Source: Candidatus Rifleibacteriota bacterium (GTDB taxonomy: Bacteria; Riflebacteria; Ozemobacteria; Ozemobacterales; Ozemobacteraceae). From it: DNA of 13,104 bases. Made by a program: the position numbers and the translations under genes. The stretch covers positions 1 to 13,104 of the forward strand of contig JAFXRA010000149.1 of NCBI GenBank assembly GCA_017526725.1. Reading direction: 5' to 3'. The notes below the pieces were generated by a model. The model saw only the letters and a program-made list of their open reading frames with translations. It made no database searches and had not been told where the DNA came from. Shown one piece after another: positions 6,583 through 12,173 of the stretch; positions within the stretch are counted from its first letter, which is position 1, and every line of letters starts with the position of its first letter.

Positions 6583-7995
6583 TTATTCTGCGGGAGCTGG
6601 AGCAGTTTCAGCAGCTGGAGCAGGAGCAGCTTCAGTTGCAGCAGAAGCTGGGGCTGGTGCAGCAGCAGTGCAACCTTCTGGCATCTGAGCACCCTTGCCA
6701 GCCATAGCGCCGAAGAGCTTCAAAGAATCTTCCATTGGATAACGGTTAGCGAACATTTCAACATTAGTTTTAATAGTACCCTGAAGAGGCAGACCTAAAA
6801 CACCTCTAAGCGCATTAGCCTGATTTTCAGGAACCTTTGTAGATTCGCTATACTTCATAGAAAGGAAAGCATTTAAATAAGTAGGATTCAAACGGCCTTC
6901 GAAAACCTTTGGATCTTTAAGATCAACATTGTCTTCGATAGATTCGATACCGTCAGTACCTTCCAAATCTTCAAAGCCATCTACTCTAACTTTTGCAATT
7001 GATGGAGAAATGGTCATCTGAACATCGCTTCCGCGATTCAGGAAAAATACATTGCCGTCAAGTTTTGTGATTTTCTTCTTAGGATCGCCCTTAGTGTTAT
7101 CAAAACCAGTAAGAACGTTCAAACCAATGATATTGTCGTGAATATTTGCAGTAACACCTGTGTTAGTGCGAACGCCAAAGCCCATATCGCCGAGATCGCT
7201 GATTCTGCTCCAAGTATACAATACAGTATTTTTAGCAAATTCCCATTCAACAGAAGGAGCTGCAGCAGAGCATGTAACGTTGGCGCCAATCATACGAGTG
7301 TTGCAGAATACGTTATTAATAACATTAACTTTGCCTTTGTACCAGTTGAGGTTCAAACCATAGTTGCCAATATTAACAAAAGTGCAGTTCTGAATAGTAA
7401 TGTCACCTTCGCCTCTTGAAGCTGTAGCGGAATAGATTCCATATCTTTCAGCAGAAGCAAACGGGTCATTTATATTTTTGGCAGGGCCCTGCAACCACAT
7501 ACCGGTATCAAGACCTTCTGGTTTACCTTTTGTAGCATGGAAGCTTGAAGCAAAGCCATCGTCAAAAATAAGACCATCGATAACCATCTTGAAGCCTTTA
7601 GGTGCATTGTTGGTCTTATCAAATTCCAAGTGAAGCAGACCAAGACCAGTGCCTTTTTTGTCATTGTTTTCATTTAAAGGCTGGAACATAGTCTTATGAG
7701 TTAAAGGATTTCTTTCGGAAAAATCATTAGAATAACCGCCAATGATTGAAACAGGTTTTTCCATCTTAAACCAGCCTTGTTTCATCTTGCCAGGATAGTT
7801 ACCTTCAGCAACGTGAATGGTATCGCCATCCTTTGCATTTTCCAAAGCTTTCCACAAGTTCTTTAAAGGAGCTTCTTTGGTTCCTTCATTCTTGTTTTTA
7901 CCAGTTTCTAAAGAAACATAAATGTCTGCGGCAGAAGCAACAGAAGCGGTAAGTGCCATAGCAAAAAATACGGCTAATGATTTATAGTTTTTCAT
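6583..7995 (-). CDS. Exported right-handed beta-helix (pectate-lyase-like fold) protein with Ala/Pro-rich tail
   Basis: A 470-residue secreted or surface protein. Residues 1-22 form a classical signal peptide (basic start, hydrophobic core, ASA then AD). The mature start ADIYVSLETGKN...APLKNLWKALENAKDGDTIHVAEGNYPG is the typical entry to DUF1565-like beta-helix proteins. A ladder of Asn-containing coils follows: ITIQNCTFVN (199), VNVINNVFCN (223), WEFAKNTVLY (251), ANIHDNIIGL (283), TKLDGNVFFL (310). No catalytic residues of a polysaccharide lyase can be assigned, so it may be a structural or binding protein. The last 27 residues are almost only Ala, Pro, Glu and Thr. The ATG at 7995 has GGAG at 6 nt. 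It is preceded by a repeat-filled spacer and followed by its own terminator. Fold and export are well supported; function unknown. Confidence 0.9.
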   Translation of the reverse strand: MKNYKSLAVFFAMALTASVASAADIYVSLETGKNKNEGTKEAPLKNLWKALENAKDGDTIHVAEGNYPGKMKQGWFKMEKPVSIIGGYSNDFSERNPLTHKTMFQPLNENNDKKGTGLGLLHLEFDKTNNAPKGFKMVIDGLIFDDGFASSFHATKGKPEGLDTGMWLQGPAKNINDPFASAERYGIYSATASRGEGDITIQNCTFVNIGNYGLNLNWYKGKVNVINNVFCNTRMIGANVTCSAAAPSVEWEFAKNTVLYTWSRISDLGDMGFGVRTNTGVTANIHDNIIGLNVLTGFDNTKGDPKKKITKLDGNVFFLNRGSDVQMTISPSIAKVRVDGFEDLEGTDGIESIEDNVDLKDPKVFEGRLNPTYLNAFLSMKYSESTKVPENQANALRGVLGLPLQGTIKTNVEMFANRYPMEDSLKLFGAMAGKGAQMPEGCTAAAPAPASAATEAAPAPAAETAPAPAE

Positions 7996-8031
7996 TAAAC
8001 ACTCCCATTAGAAATTTTTCAATGCATGAAG

Positions 8032-8058
8032 TTTATAACAATTCTGTTTTCTATGCAA
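8032..8058 (-). promoter_or_regulatory. Possible promoter for the beta-helix gene
   Basis: On the minus strand, TTGCAT (8053-8058) and TATAAA (8032-8037) are separated by 15 bp, shorter than ideal. The -10 box is about 37 bp before the ATG at 7995. The repeat-rich spacer upstream makes a local promoter likely, but this exact choice is weak. Confidence 0.35.
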
Positions 8059-8093
8059 TAGCCTTTTGAGAAAAGATTTGGAGGGTGAAAAAG

Positions 8094-8147
8094 GTGGGAC
8101 GCTTCGCTGTGGGACGATTGCTGATGCAATCTGTGGGACGTTTCACT
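8094..8147 (+). repeat. GTGRGAC-hairpin module array, 3 modules (15+24+15 bp)
   Basis: Three contiguous modules: GTGGGAC+GCTTCGC+T (8094-8108), GTGGGAC+GATTGC-TGAT-GCAATC+T (8109-8132), GTGGGAC+GTTTCAC+T (8133-8147), then a partial GTGG. Arms pair in every module (GC/GC, GATTGC/GCAATC, GT/AC). The 15-24-15 order repeats that at 1687-1755. The long modules share the TGAT loop but differ in arm sequence while staying paired. Confidence 0.75.
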
Positions 8148-8156
8148 GTGGTAATT

Positions 8157-8237
8157 GTTATAATTGTTCGAAGAGTTCGAATTGTTCGAGTTGTTCAAAT
8201 CGTTATAGTTGTTGGAAGGGTTGGAAGGGTTAGAATT
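8157..8237 (+). repeat. Nonamer array GTTNNARNN, 9 units
   Basis: Nine contiguous 9-bp units begin with GTT at 8157, 8166, 8175, 8184, 8193, 8202, 8211, 8220 and 8229. All have A at position 6 and a purine at position 7 (for example GTTCGAATT, GTTGGAAGG, GTTAGAATT). It lies directly after the GTGRGAC modules and 78 bp before element E. Confidence 0.8.
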
Positions 8238-8240
8238 GTT

Positions 8241-8315
8241 GTTTAAAGAAGCCCCCTTTCGGCACTATGCGCAACTTTCCCAACCTGCGTGGGAGAAGAT
8301 TTTCTGTGACAGCAA
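8241..8315. other. Spacer between nonamer array and element E; no gene seen
   Basis: This completes the 441-bp gap between the beta-helix gene and waaF. It contains a small dyad TCCCA-ACCTGCG-TGGGA near 8278-8294 and no supportable coding region. Frames that cross it on either strand owe most of their length to element E. Confidence 0.5.
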
Positions 8316-8434
8316 CGGACAGCTGACGCGAAACCTTTTATTCTCCGCACAAGGCTCGTTCCCTCAAAGCTTATTCGAAGGTAGAAATTATAAGAGACCG
8401 CGGAGGAGAATAAGGTTGAGCAAGCTGCTGTCCG
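8316..8434 (+). repeat. Palindromic intergenic element E, copy B (119 bp)
   Basis: The ends are CGGACAGC (8316-8323) and GCTGTCCG (8427-8434), extendable outward to AACGGACAGC/GCTGTCCGTT. The inner halves AACCTTTTATTCTCCGC and GCGGAGGAGAATAAGGTT are imperfect complements, so a long hairpin is expected. It closely matches copy A on the opposite strand. The element begins only 2 bp after the waaF stop codon (8437-8439), so in the waaF transcript it forms the 3' untranslated region and could act as a stability hairpin. It lacks a terminal T-run, so simple intrinsic termination is unlikely. Confidence 0.8.
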
Positions 8435-8436
8435 TT

Positions 8437-9462
8437 CTATTGACATACACCATCAAGTTGTTCTTTTAAGAAGTGGAAGACCAGCGGAGGTTTCAGAGAT
8501 TTCATGCATGCATCTGTTTTTAAAGGGCAGACTCTTTCGCGGCATGGAATCTTTTCGCAGTTAGCAGCTATAACAGGCACAAAATTTTCGTTCAAAGCCC
8601 CGGTTCGCTTCATATCAGTGGGTCCCACCGGAACAACAGTAGGAGTTCGGTATAATGCTGCCAAGTGCATAGTTCCTGAATCATTGGCAACCATAGCCTT
8701 AGCTCGACTTAGAAGGCAAGCTAATTCCTCTAGATTTGTCTTTCCAGCAAGGTCAATTAAACTAACACCAGATTTTTCTGCTATTTCTTTGGTTATAGCT
8801 GTCTCCTTTTCACCGCCAGTAACAACAATCTGAATACCAGAATATTTTTCAGCAATCAGCTTTGTTAATTCAGCGAAATATTCGGGCGGCCATCGCTTTG
8901 CTGCACCAAAAGCTGCACCTGGAGCTAAAAGAATAAATTCTTTTCCCGTATCAATATTAAATTTTGAAGCGGTCTTAACCCAATCTTCCTTGGAAATAAA
9001 GCAATGAGGCAAATCTGGCATTGTTTCAGGTAATTCTGAAATAGCCTCTCTCATAAGCATATAATGAAGTTTTGATTCATGCATAAGCTTAAAATCTGCC
9101 GGTTTTTTAACCCTCTTGTTCAAAAACAAACCTCTTGCCTGAACATCAAAACCTATGGCATTGCCTGTTTTACAGAGCTTTGCCAAAACAGCTCCACGGA
9201 AAGAGTCTGGCAAAGAGACGGCCGCCCCTGCAAAAATGCGTGAAAGCGGTTTCATAGCCTTTATAACTCTTAGTGGGTTATCGTTGGTCGGAATGTTGTG
9301 AACGACAACTGGCAAATCTGAAAGCCAGTAAACATCGGCCAAATGTGGTCTTGTAACTATATGTATTTCTTTTCCAGCAGCACAAGCAGCAGAAATAGCC
9401 GGCAATGACATAACCACATCACCGAGCCAGTTCAAACCAATTACAATTATTGCTTCGCTCAT
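8437..9462 (-). CDS. waaF: Lipopolysaccharide heptosyltransferase II
   Basis: A 341-residue GT9 enzyme that transfers the second L-glycero-D-manno-heptose from its ADP form to the LPS inner core, at the cytoplasmic face of the inner membrane. Length matches WaaF (about 348 in E. coli). Seen: VIGLNWLGDVVMSLPAI (7-23, D15 as the probable base), the WaaF-type LLAPGAAFGAAKRWPPEYFAEL (178-199, with K189/R190), GGEKE (216-220) and ANDSGTMHLAAL (259-270). The C-terminus carries C307-x4-C312-P-L-x4-C319-M, usual in WaaF. The ATG at 9462 is preceded by AGGAAGGTGG and, farther up, a perfect hairpin (9480-9501). A 399-bp repeat spacer separates it from the upstream GT9 gene, so it may have its own promoter. 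Name is well supported; the exact acceptor is inferred from family. Confidence 0.92.
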   Translation of the reverse strand: MSEAIIVIGLNWLGDVVMSLPAISAACAAGKEIHIVTRPHLADVYWLSDLPVVVHNIPTNDNPLRVIKAMKPLSRIFAGAAVSLPDSFRGAVLAKLCKTGNAIGFDVQARGLFLNKRVKKPADFKLMHESKLHYMLMREAISELPETMPDLPHCFISKEDWVKTASKFNIDTGKEFILLAPGAAFGAAKRWPPEYFAELTKLIAEKYSGIQIVVTGGEKETAITKEIAEKSGVSLIDLAGKTNLEELACLLSRAKAMVANDSGTMHLAALYRTPTVVPVGPTDMKRTGALNENFVPVIAANCEKIPCRERVCPLKTDACMKSLKPPLVFHFLKEQLDGVCQ

Positions 9463-9479
9463 ATAAACAATCCACCTTC

Positions 9480-9501
9480 CTGACTACCTTAGGGTAGTCA
9501 G
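9480..9501. promoter_or_regulatory. Perfect hairpin in the waaF leader
   Basis: CTGACTACC (9480-9488), loop TTAG, GGTAGTCAG (9493-9501) form a 9-bp perfect stem. In the waaF transcript it ends just before the purine-rich ribosome site, 17 nt upstream of the ATG. It has no T-run, so a role in RNA stability or ribosome access is more likely than termination. It sits 3 bp from element E copy C. Confidence 0.55.
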
Positions 9502-9532
9502 CCACGGACAGCTAGACGCGAGACCTTAAATT

Positions 9533-9560
9533 AGAGTTCAGAGCTCAGAGCATAGAGTTT
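9533..9560. repeat. Heptamer array AGAGNNN, 4 units
   Basis: Contiguous units AGAGTTC, AGAGCTC, AGAGCAT and AGAGTTT lie inside element E copy C. Confidence 0.65.
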
Positions 9561-9644
9561 AGGGGATTGTTTTAGATCTTCGGACTTAACTTTCTACTGC
9601 TTAGCATAGTTCTCAAAAATCCCCTAGGCTGCTAGCACAGCCTT

Positions 9645-9663
9645 TCCCCTTTAAGAAAGGGGA
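9645..9663. repeat. Perfect hairpin inside E copy C
   Basis: TCCCCTTT (9645-9652), loop AAG, AAAGGGGA (9656-9663). A smaller dyad GGCTG-CTAGCA-CAGCC (9627-9642) directly precedes it. Hairpins of the type CCCCTTT-AAAGGGG are common components of bacterial dispersed repeats. Confidence 0.6.
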
Positions 9664-9670
9664 TAAACAG

Positions 9671-9712
9671 CCCTTCTCCCTTCTCCCTTCGCCCTATGCC
9701 CTTTACCCTAAC
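9671..9712. repeat. Heptamer array CCCTNNN, 6 units
   Basis: Six contiguous units: CCCTTCT twice, CCCTTCG, CCCTATG, CCCTTTA, CCCTAAC. The first four bases are invariant and the last three vary. It lies against the right end of element E copy C. Confidence 0.75.
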
Positions 9713-9758
9713 ACAAGGTTGAGCAAGCTGCTGTCCGCTCTGTTACTCTCATCTCTCA

Positions 9759-9769
9759 ATTATATTATA
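9759..9769 (-). promoter_or_regulatory. Possible -10 region for waaF (overlapping TATAAT boxes)
   Basis: On the minus strand TATAATATAAT holds two perfect, overlapping -10 hexamers (9764-9769 and 9759-9764). No good -35 box lies at the right distance. A dyad CTAAAG-N9-CTTTAG (9778-9798) sits where the -35 should be and could be an activator or repressor site. A transcript from here would carry all of E copy C in its leader. Confidence 0.35.
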
Positions 9770-9813
9770 CGCTATCGCTAAAGAAAATATTACTTTAGTT
9801 CGGTCACCACTCC

Positions 9814-9849
9814 GGCTGCTTTCAGCAGCCACCTCTCCTCAAGGAGAGG
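9814..9849. repeat. REP-like double hairpin after the GT9 gene
   Basis: Two perfect hairpins in a row: GGCTGCT-TTC-AGCAGCC (9814-9830) and CCTCTCC-TCAA-GGAGAGG (9832-9849). They lie 12 bp past the stop codon at 9862 on the minus strand. No T-run follows, so this resembles a REP-type transcript-stabilising repeat rather than a terminator. Confidence 0.65.
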
Positions 9850-9861
9850 CTTTAGGAGATA

Positions 9862-10833
9862 TCATTTCAATTTTAAGAAGTCAAAGATTTGCTTGACGGT
9901 CTTTTCAATATCTATTTGTCTGCACTTAAAGTGCCCTTCAGGACAGTTATCATTCTGACCATGCAAAGAACAAGGCTTGCAAGGCAGACTTTCAGAAATC
10001 ACAAGAGTGTTTTCTGATGGAATCGGAGAAAAGCCCAGTGATGGATCAGTCTGTAAAAAGATTGCAACAAGCGGCGTATTTACAGCCCTCGCAAGATGCA
10101 TTGGTCCAGAATCACTGGAAATTACAGCCTTAGCCAGACTTAAAACTCCAGGCAAAAGTCTGAGTTCAAAACGTCTTCTTAAATCAAGGTGAGGGGCACT
10201 ACAGCTAAAAACAGAACTGCCAGTTCCTATGATAGCAGTAGGATGAGGTGAAGCCTCTTGAATTGCCTTAACAAACTCTGTTGTCATTACTTTACCTGGC
10301 TTTGAAGCTTCTGGATGTATGAAAATAAAAGATTTTTCTTTTAACCCATTAGCTTCCAAAGCTTTCCTGCACTCATCAATGTAACTATCTGAAAGCTTCA
10401 AAGATGCATCTGGTTTTTCAACAGAAACACCGCAAACATCTGCATATTTCTGCCAGACTGGTCTACTATCACTCAATCTAAGCGGATATCTATGACCTAA
10501 TGCCTGCAATTGTTCTCCTATTGTTCTTTTTTGATAAACTCTTGTTATTGGTGCATTTATTAAAGTTCTTAAGGCAATTGTAGAAAGCTTGCCCTGCAAA
10601 TCAAAGACAGATTCGGGTTTAAGCCGTTTCAGCTCGTTTGCTAAAGAAATCATAGAAGTTGTACCTCTATAAATATGCACTTTAGCAGGCAAAAACTCTG
10701 CAAGATCTTTCCATCGTTCGTTTATGACAAGATGGACCTCTGTATCGTTGGCTGCCAAAGCTCTTAACGTGGGCACCGTTAAAAGAACATCACCCATAGC
10801 ATTTAATCTGAGAATAACTTCTACATGTGACAT
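9862..10833 (-). CDS. Glycosyltransferase family 9 protein (heptosyltransferase-like), coupled to waaA
   Basis: A 323-residue GT-B glycosyltransferase of the heptosyltransferase family. Seen: ILRLNAMGDVLLTVPTLRAL (7-26, D15 probable base), FIHPEASKPGKVM (171-183) and SSDSGPMHLARAVNTPLVAIF (239-259), followed by QTDPSLGFSPIP. A Cys cluster C285-x2-C288-x8-C297-x6-C304 lies near the C-terminus. Its ATG (10833) is inside the last codons of waaA, with a 13-bp overlap and an AGGA 11 nt upstream, so translational coupling is likely. With waaA it should build the inner core; it may fill the WaaC (heptosyltransferase I) role, since waaF is nearby and no other waaC candidate sits beside waaA. That assignment is inference; sequence alone supports only GT9. 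Confidence 0.92.
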   Translation of the reverse strand: MSHVEVILRLNAMGDVLLTVPTLRALAANDTEVHLVINERWKDLAEFLPAKVHIYRGTTSMISLANELKRLKPESVFDLQGKLSTIALRTLINAPITRVYQKRTIGEQLQALGHRYPLRLSDSRPVWQKYADVCGVSVEKPDASLKLSDSYIDECRKALEANGLKEKSFIFIHPEASKPGKVMTTEFVKAIQEASPHPTAIIGTGSSVFSCSAPHLDLRRRFELRLLPGVLSLAKAVISSDSGPMHLARAVNTPLVAIFLQTDPSLGFSPIPSENTLVISESLPCKPCSLHGQNDNCPEGHFKCRQIDIEKTVKQIFDFLKLK

Positions 10834-12095
10834 TTCGGCAGAAATCCTAATTTTAGCAAAGCATCAATAGTGCGTTTGGAAGCCCCAGACATAGAATCCA
10901 ACACTTTTCTAGCCCTGCAGCCCATTTCGGCGAAAGATGCGGGTTCGGCATTCCAAGACTCGATAACGGCCTGAAGTTCATTAGGCCCATTAACTATTTT
11001 TATGGCTGATTCACGATTTAAAGCCATAACTTCATATCTGAAATTAAAGTTGTAAGGCCCAGCTATTATTGGCTTAGAAAAAGCAGCAGGTTCCATCAGG
11101 TTATGACCGCCTCTTTTAATCAGACTGCCGCCAACATAAGCCAGATCAGATAAAGCATAAAGGTCTCTTAAAACACCCATGCTGTCGACAATGACGATAC
11201 GGCTTTTTCCACAGTCTTTTTCTGAAAGCTTTTTATAAGTCAAACCCTTATCTTTTATGATTTTTTCAACTTCTTCAACACGCTTAACGTGCCTTGGCGC
11301 TATTATTATTGATAAATTCAGCTTTTCAAGCAAAGGCTTTACAGCTTCAATTATATAATCTTCTTCACCGGGATGTGTGCTTCCGAAACAGATTAGCGGT
11401 CTTCCTTCAATAAACCCATATCTGTTGCGGATTTCTTTTACATCCGGCATTGGAGCACTGGCTATATCGTATTTAAAACAGCCTAGAGCCTGCTGTTTTT
11501 CATCATCTATTCCAAGAATTCTAAAACGTCTTAAATACTGCTTTTCTTGTGGGAAAGCGAAAGACATGCCTGTTACGCCCGACTCAAAAAGCGACCAGCC
11601 TAATCGCATCATTCTAACGCTTTTTTCATTGATTCTGCCGTTTACAATTCCGTAGGGAATCCCTCTCTGTTTCAAGGTATCAAGCAGAAGTGGCCATATT
11701 TCTGTTTCATTTATCATCAATACTTTAGGATTTATTTTTTCGATAAAGGGAACAGAACAGGCGGGCAATTCTATCGGCATTAGAGTAGCAAAGCCGCAAA
11801 GTTCGTCTTTCTGAAGCTGACGCAGACCATCCATAGTAGTAGTTGTGCAAATTATGCGGTCTCGCCCATAGAGATTTCCTAATTCTTTTAAGAAAGGCCT
11901 TAAAGTAATGACTTCACCCAAAGAAGCACCGTGAACCCATAGAGAACCACCTTCTGGAGCTTTGAATCCCTCTGGTAAACGACCTAATCTGAGTGCAAAT
12001 TCTTCTTTTGCCATTCTTCTCGGTGGGAAAAAGTTAAGAGCCTCTACGACAGCTCTTAATAACCATTGATAAGATTTTAGCGCTAGTTTTCCCAT
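10821..12095 (-). CDS. waaA: 3-deoxy-D-manno-octulosonic acid (Kdo) transferase
   Basis: A GT30 enzyme that transfers Kdo from CMP-Kdo to the lipid A precursor at the inner membrane, about 424 residues, the normal length. Numbering from ATG 12095: an N-terminal hydrophobic, membrane-associating stretch; LWVHGASLGEV near 52-62, whose Glu (61) is the family's catalytic base; CTTTTMDG near 83-90; INETEIWPLLL near 128-138; CFGSTHPGEE near 236-245; IIIAPRHVKRVEEVEK near 263-278; and YVGGSLIKRGGHNLMEPAAF near 320-339, followed by GP. The frame could begin at TTG 12110, adding five residues (MIIIV), but neither start has a clear ribosome site, so the ATG is preferred. The gene ends 13 bp inside the next GT9 gene. 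It certifies a diderm, LPS-bearing host. Confidence 0.95.
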   Translation of the reverse strand: MGKLALKSYQWLLRAVVEALNFFPPRRMAKEEFALRLGRLPEGFKAPEGGSLWVHGASLGEVITLRPFLKELGNLYGRDRIICTTTTMDGLRQLQKDELCGFATLMPIELPACSVPFIEKINPKVLMINETEIWPLLLDTLKQRGIPYGIVNGRINEKSVRMMRLGWSLFESGVTGMSFAFPQEKQYLRRFRILGIDDEKQQALGCFKYDIASAPMPDVKEIRNRYGFIEGRPLICFGSTHPGEEDYIIEAVKPLLEKLNLSIIIAPRHVKRVEEVEKIIKDKGLTYKKLSEKDCGKSRIVIVDSMGVLRDLYALSDLAYVGGSLIKRGGHNLMEPAAFSKPIIAGPYNFNFRYEVMALNRESAIKIVNGPNELQAVIESWNAEPASFAEMGCRARKVLDSMSGASKRTIDALLKLGFLPKCHM

Positions 12096-12142
12096 GACAA
12101 TTATTATCAACCATTATTCATATTAATGTCAATAGAGCAAAT

Positions 12143-12169
12143 GTTAAAAGAGTTAGAATTGTTGGAAAG
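12143..12169 (+). repeat. Nonamer array GTTNNARNN, 3 units, in the waaA leader
   Basis: Contiguous units GTTAAAAGA, GTTAGAATT and GTTGGAAAG have the same consensus as the arrays at 1491-1544 and 8157-8237. It fills much of the 78-bp gap between the upstream gene's stop (12174) and waaA. Confidence 0.6.
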
Positions 12170-12173
12170 GCTC

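Larger units (their letters stand above)
9505..9737 (+). repeat. Element E, copy C (233 bp): E ends with a replaced interior
   Basis: The left end CGGACAGCTAGACGCGAGAC and the right end AAGGTTGAGCAAGCTGCTG followed by TCCG match the ends of copies A and B in the same orientation. The conserved core is absent. Instead there are about 185 bp with a heptamer array AGAGNNN (9533-9560), an inverted pair around 9560 and 9619 (AGGGGATT/AATCCCCT), hairpins at 9627-9642 and 9645-9663, and a CCCTNNN heptamer array (9671-9712). It looks like a nested or recombined derivative. Confidence 0.65.

Noticed and set aside
8094..8237. CRISPR array
   Set aside because: Units are 9, 15 or 24 bp, contiguous and degenerate, with no 21-40 bp conserved repeat alternating with unique spacers, and no cas genes are present.
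8209..8469. Plus-strand open frame of 86 codons
   Set aside because: It starts in the nonamer array, crosses element E and ends inside waaF on the opposite strand; no ribosome site and no protein-like features.
9814..9849. Intrinsic terminator for the GT9 gene
   Set aside because: Strong hairpins but no following T-run on the minus strand; better described as a REP-like repeat.
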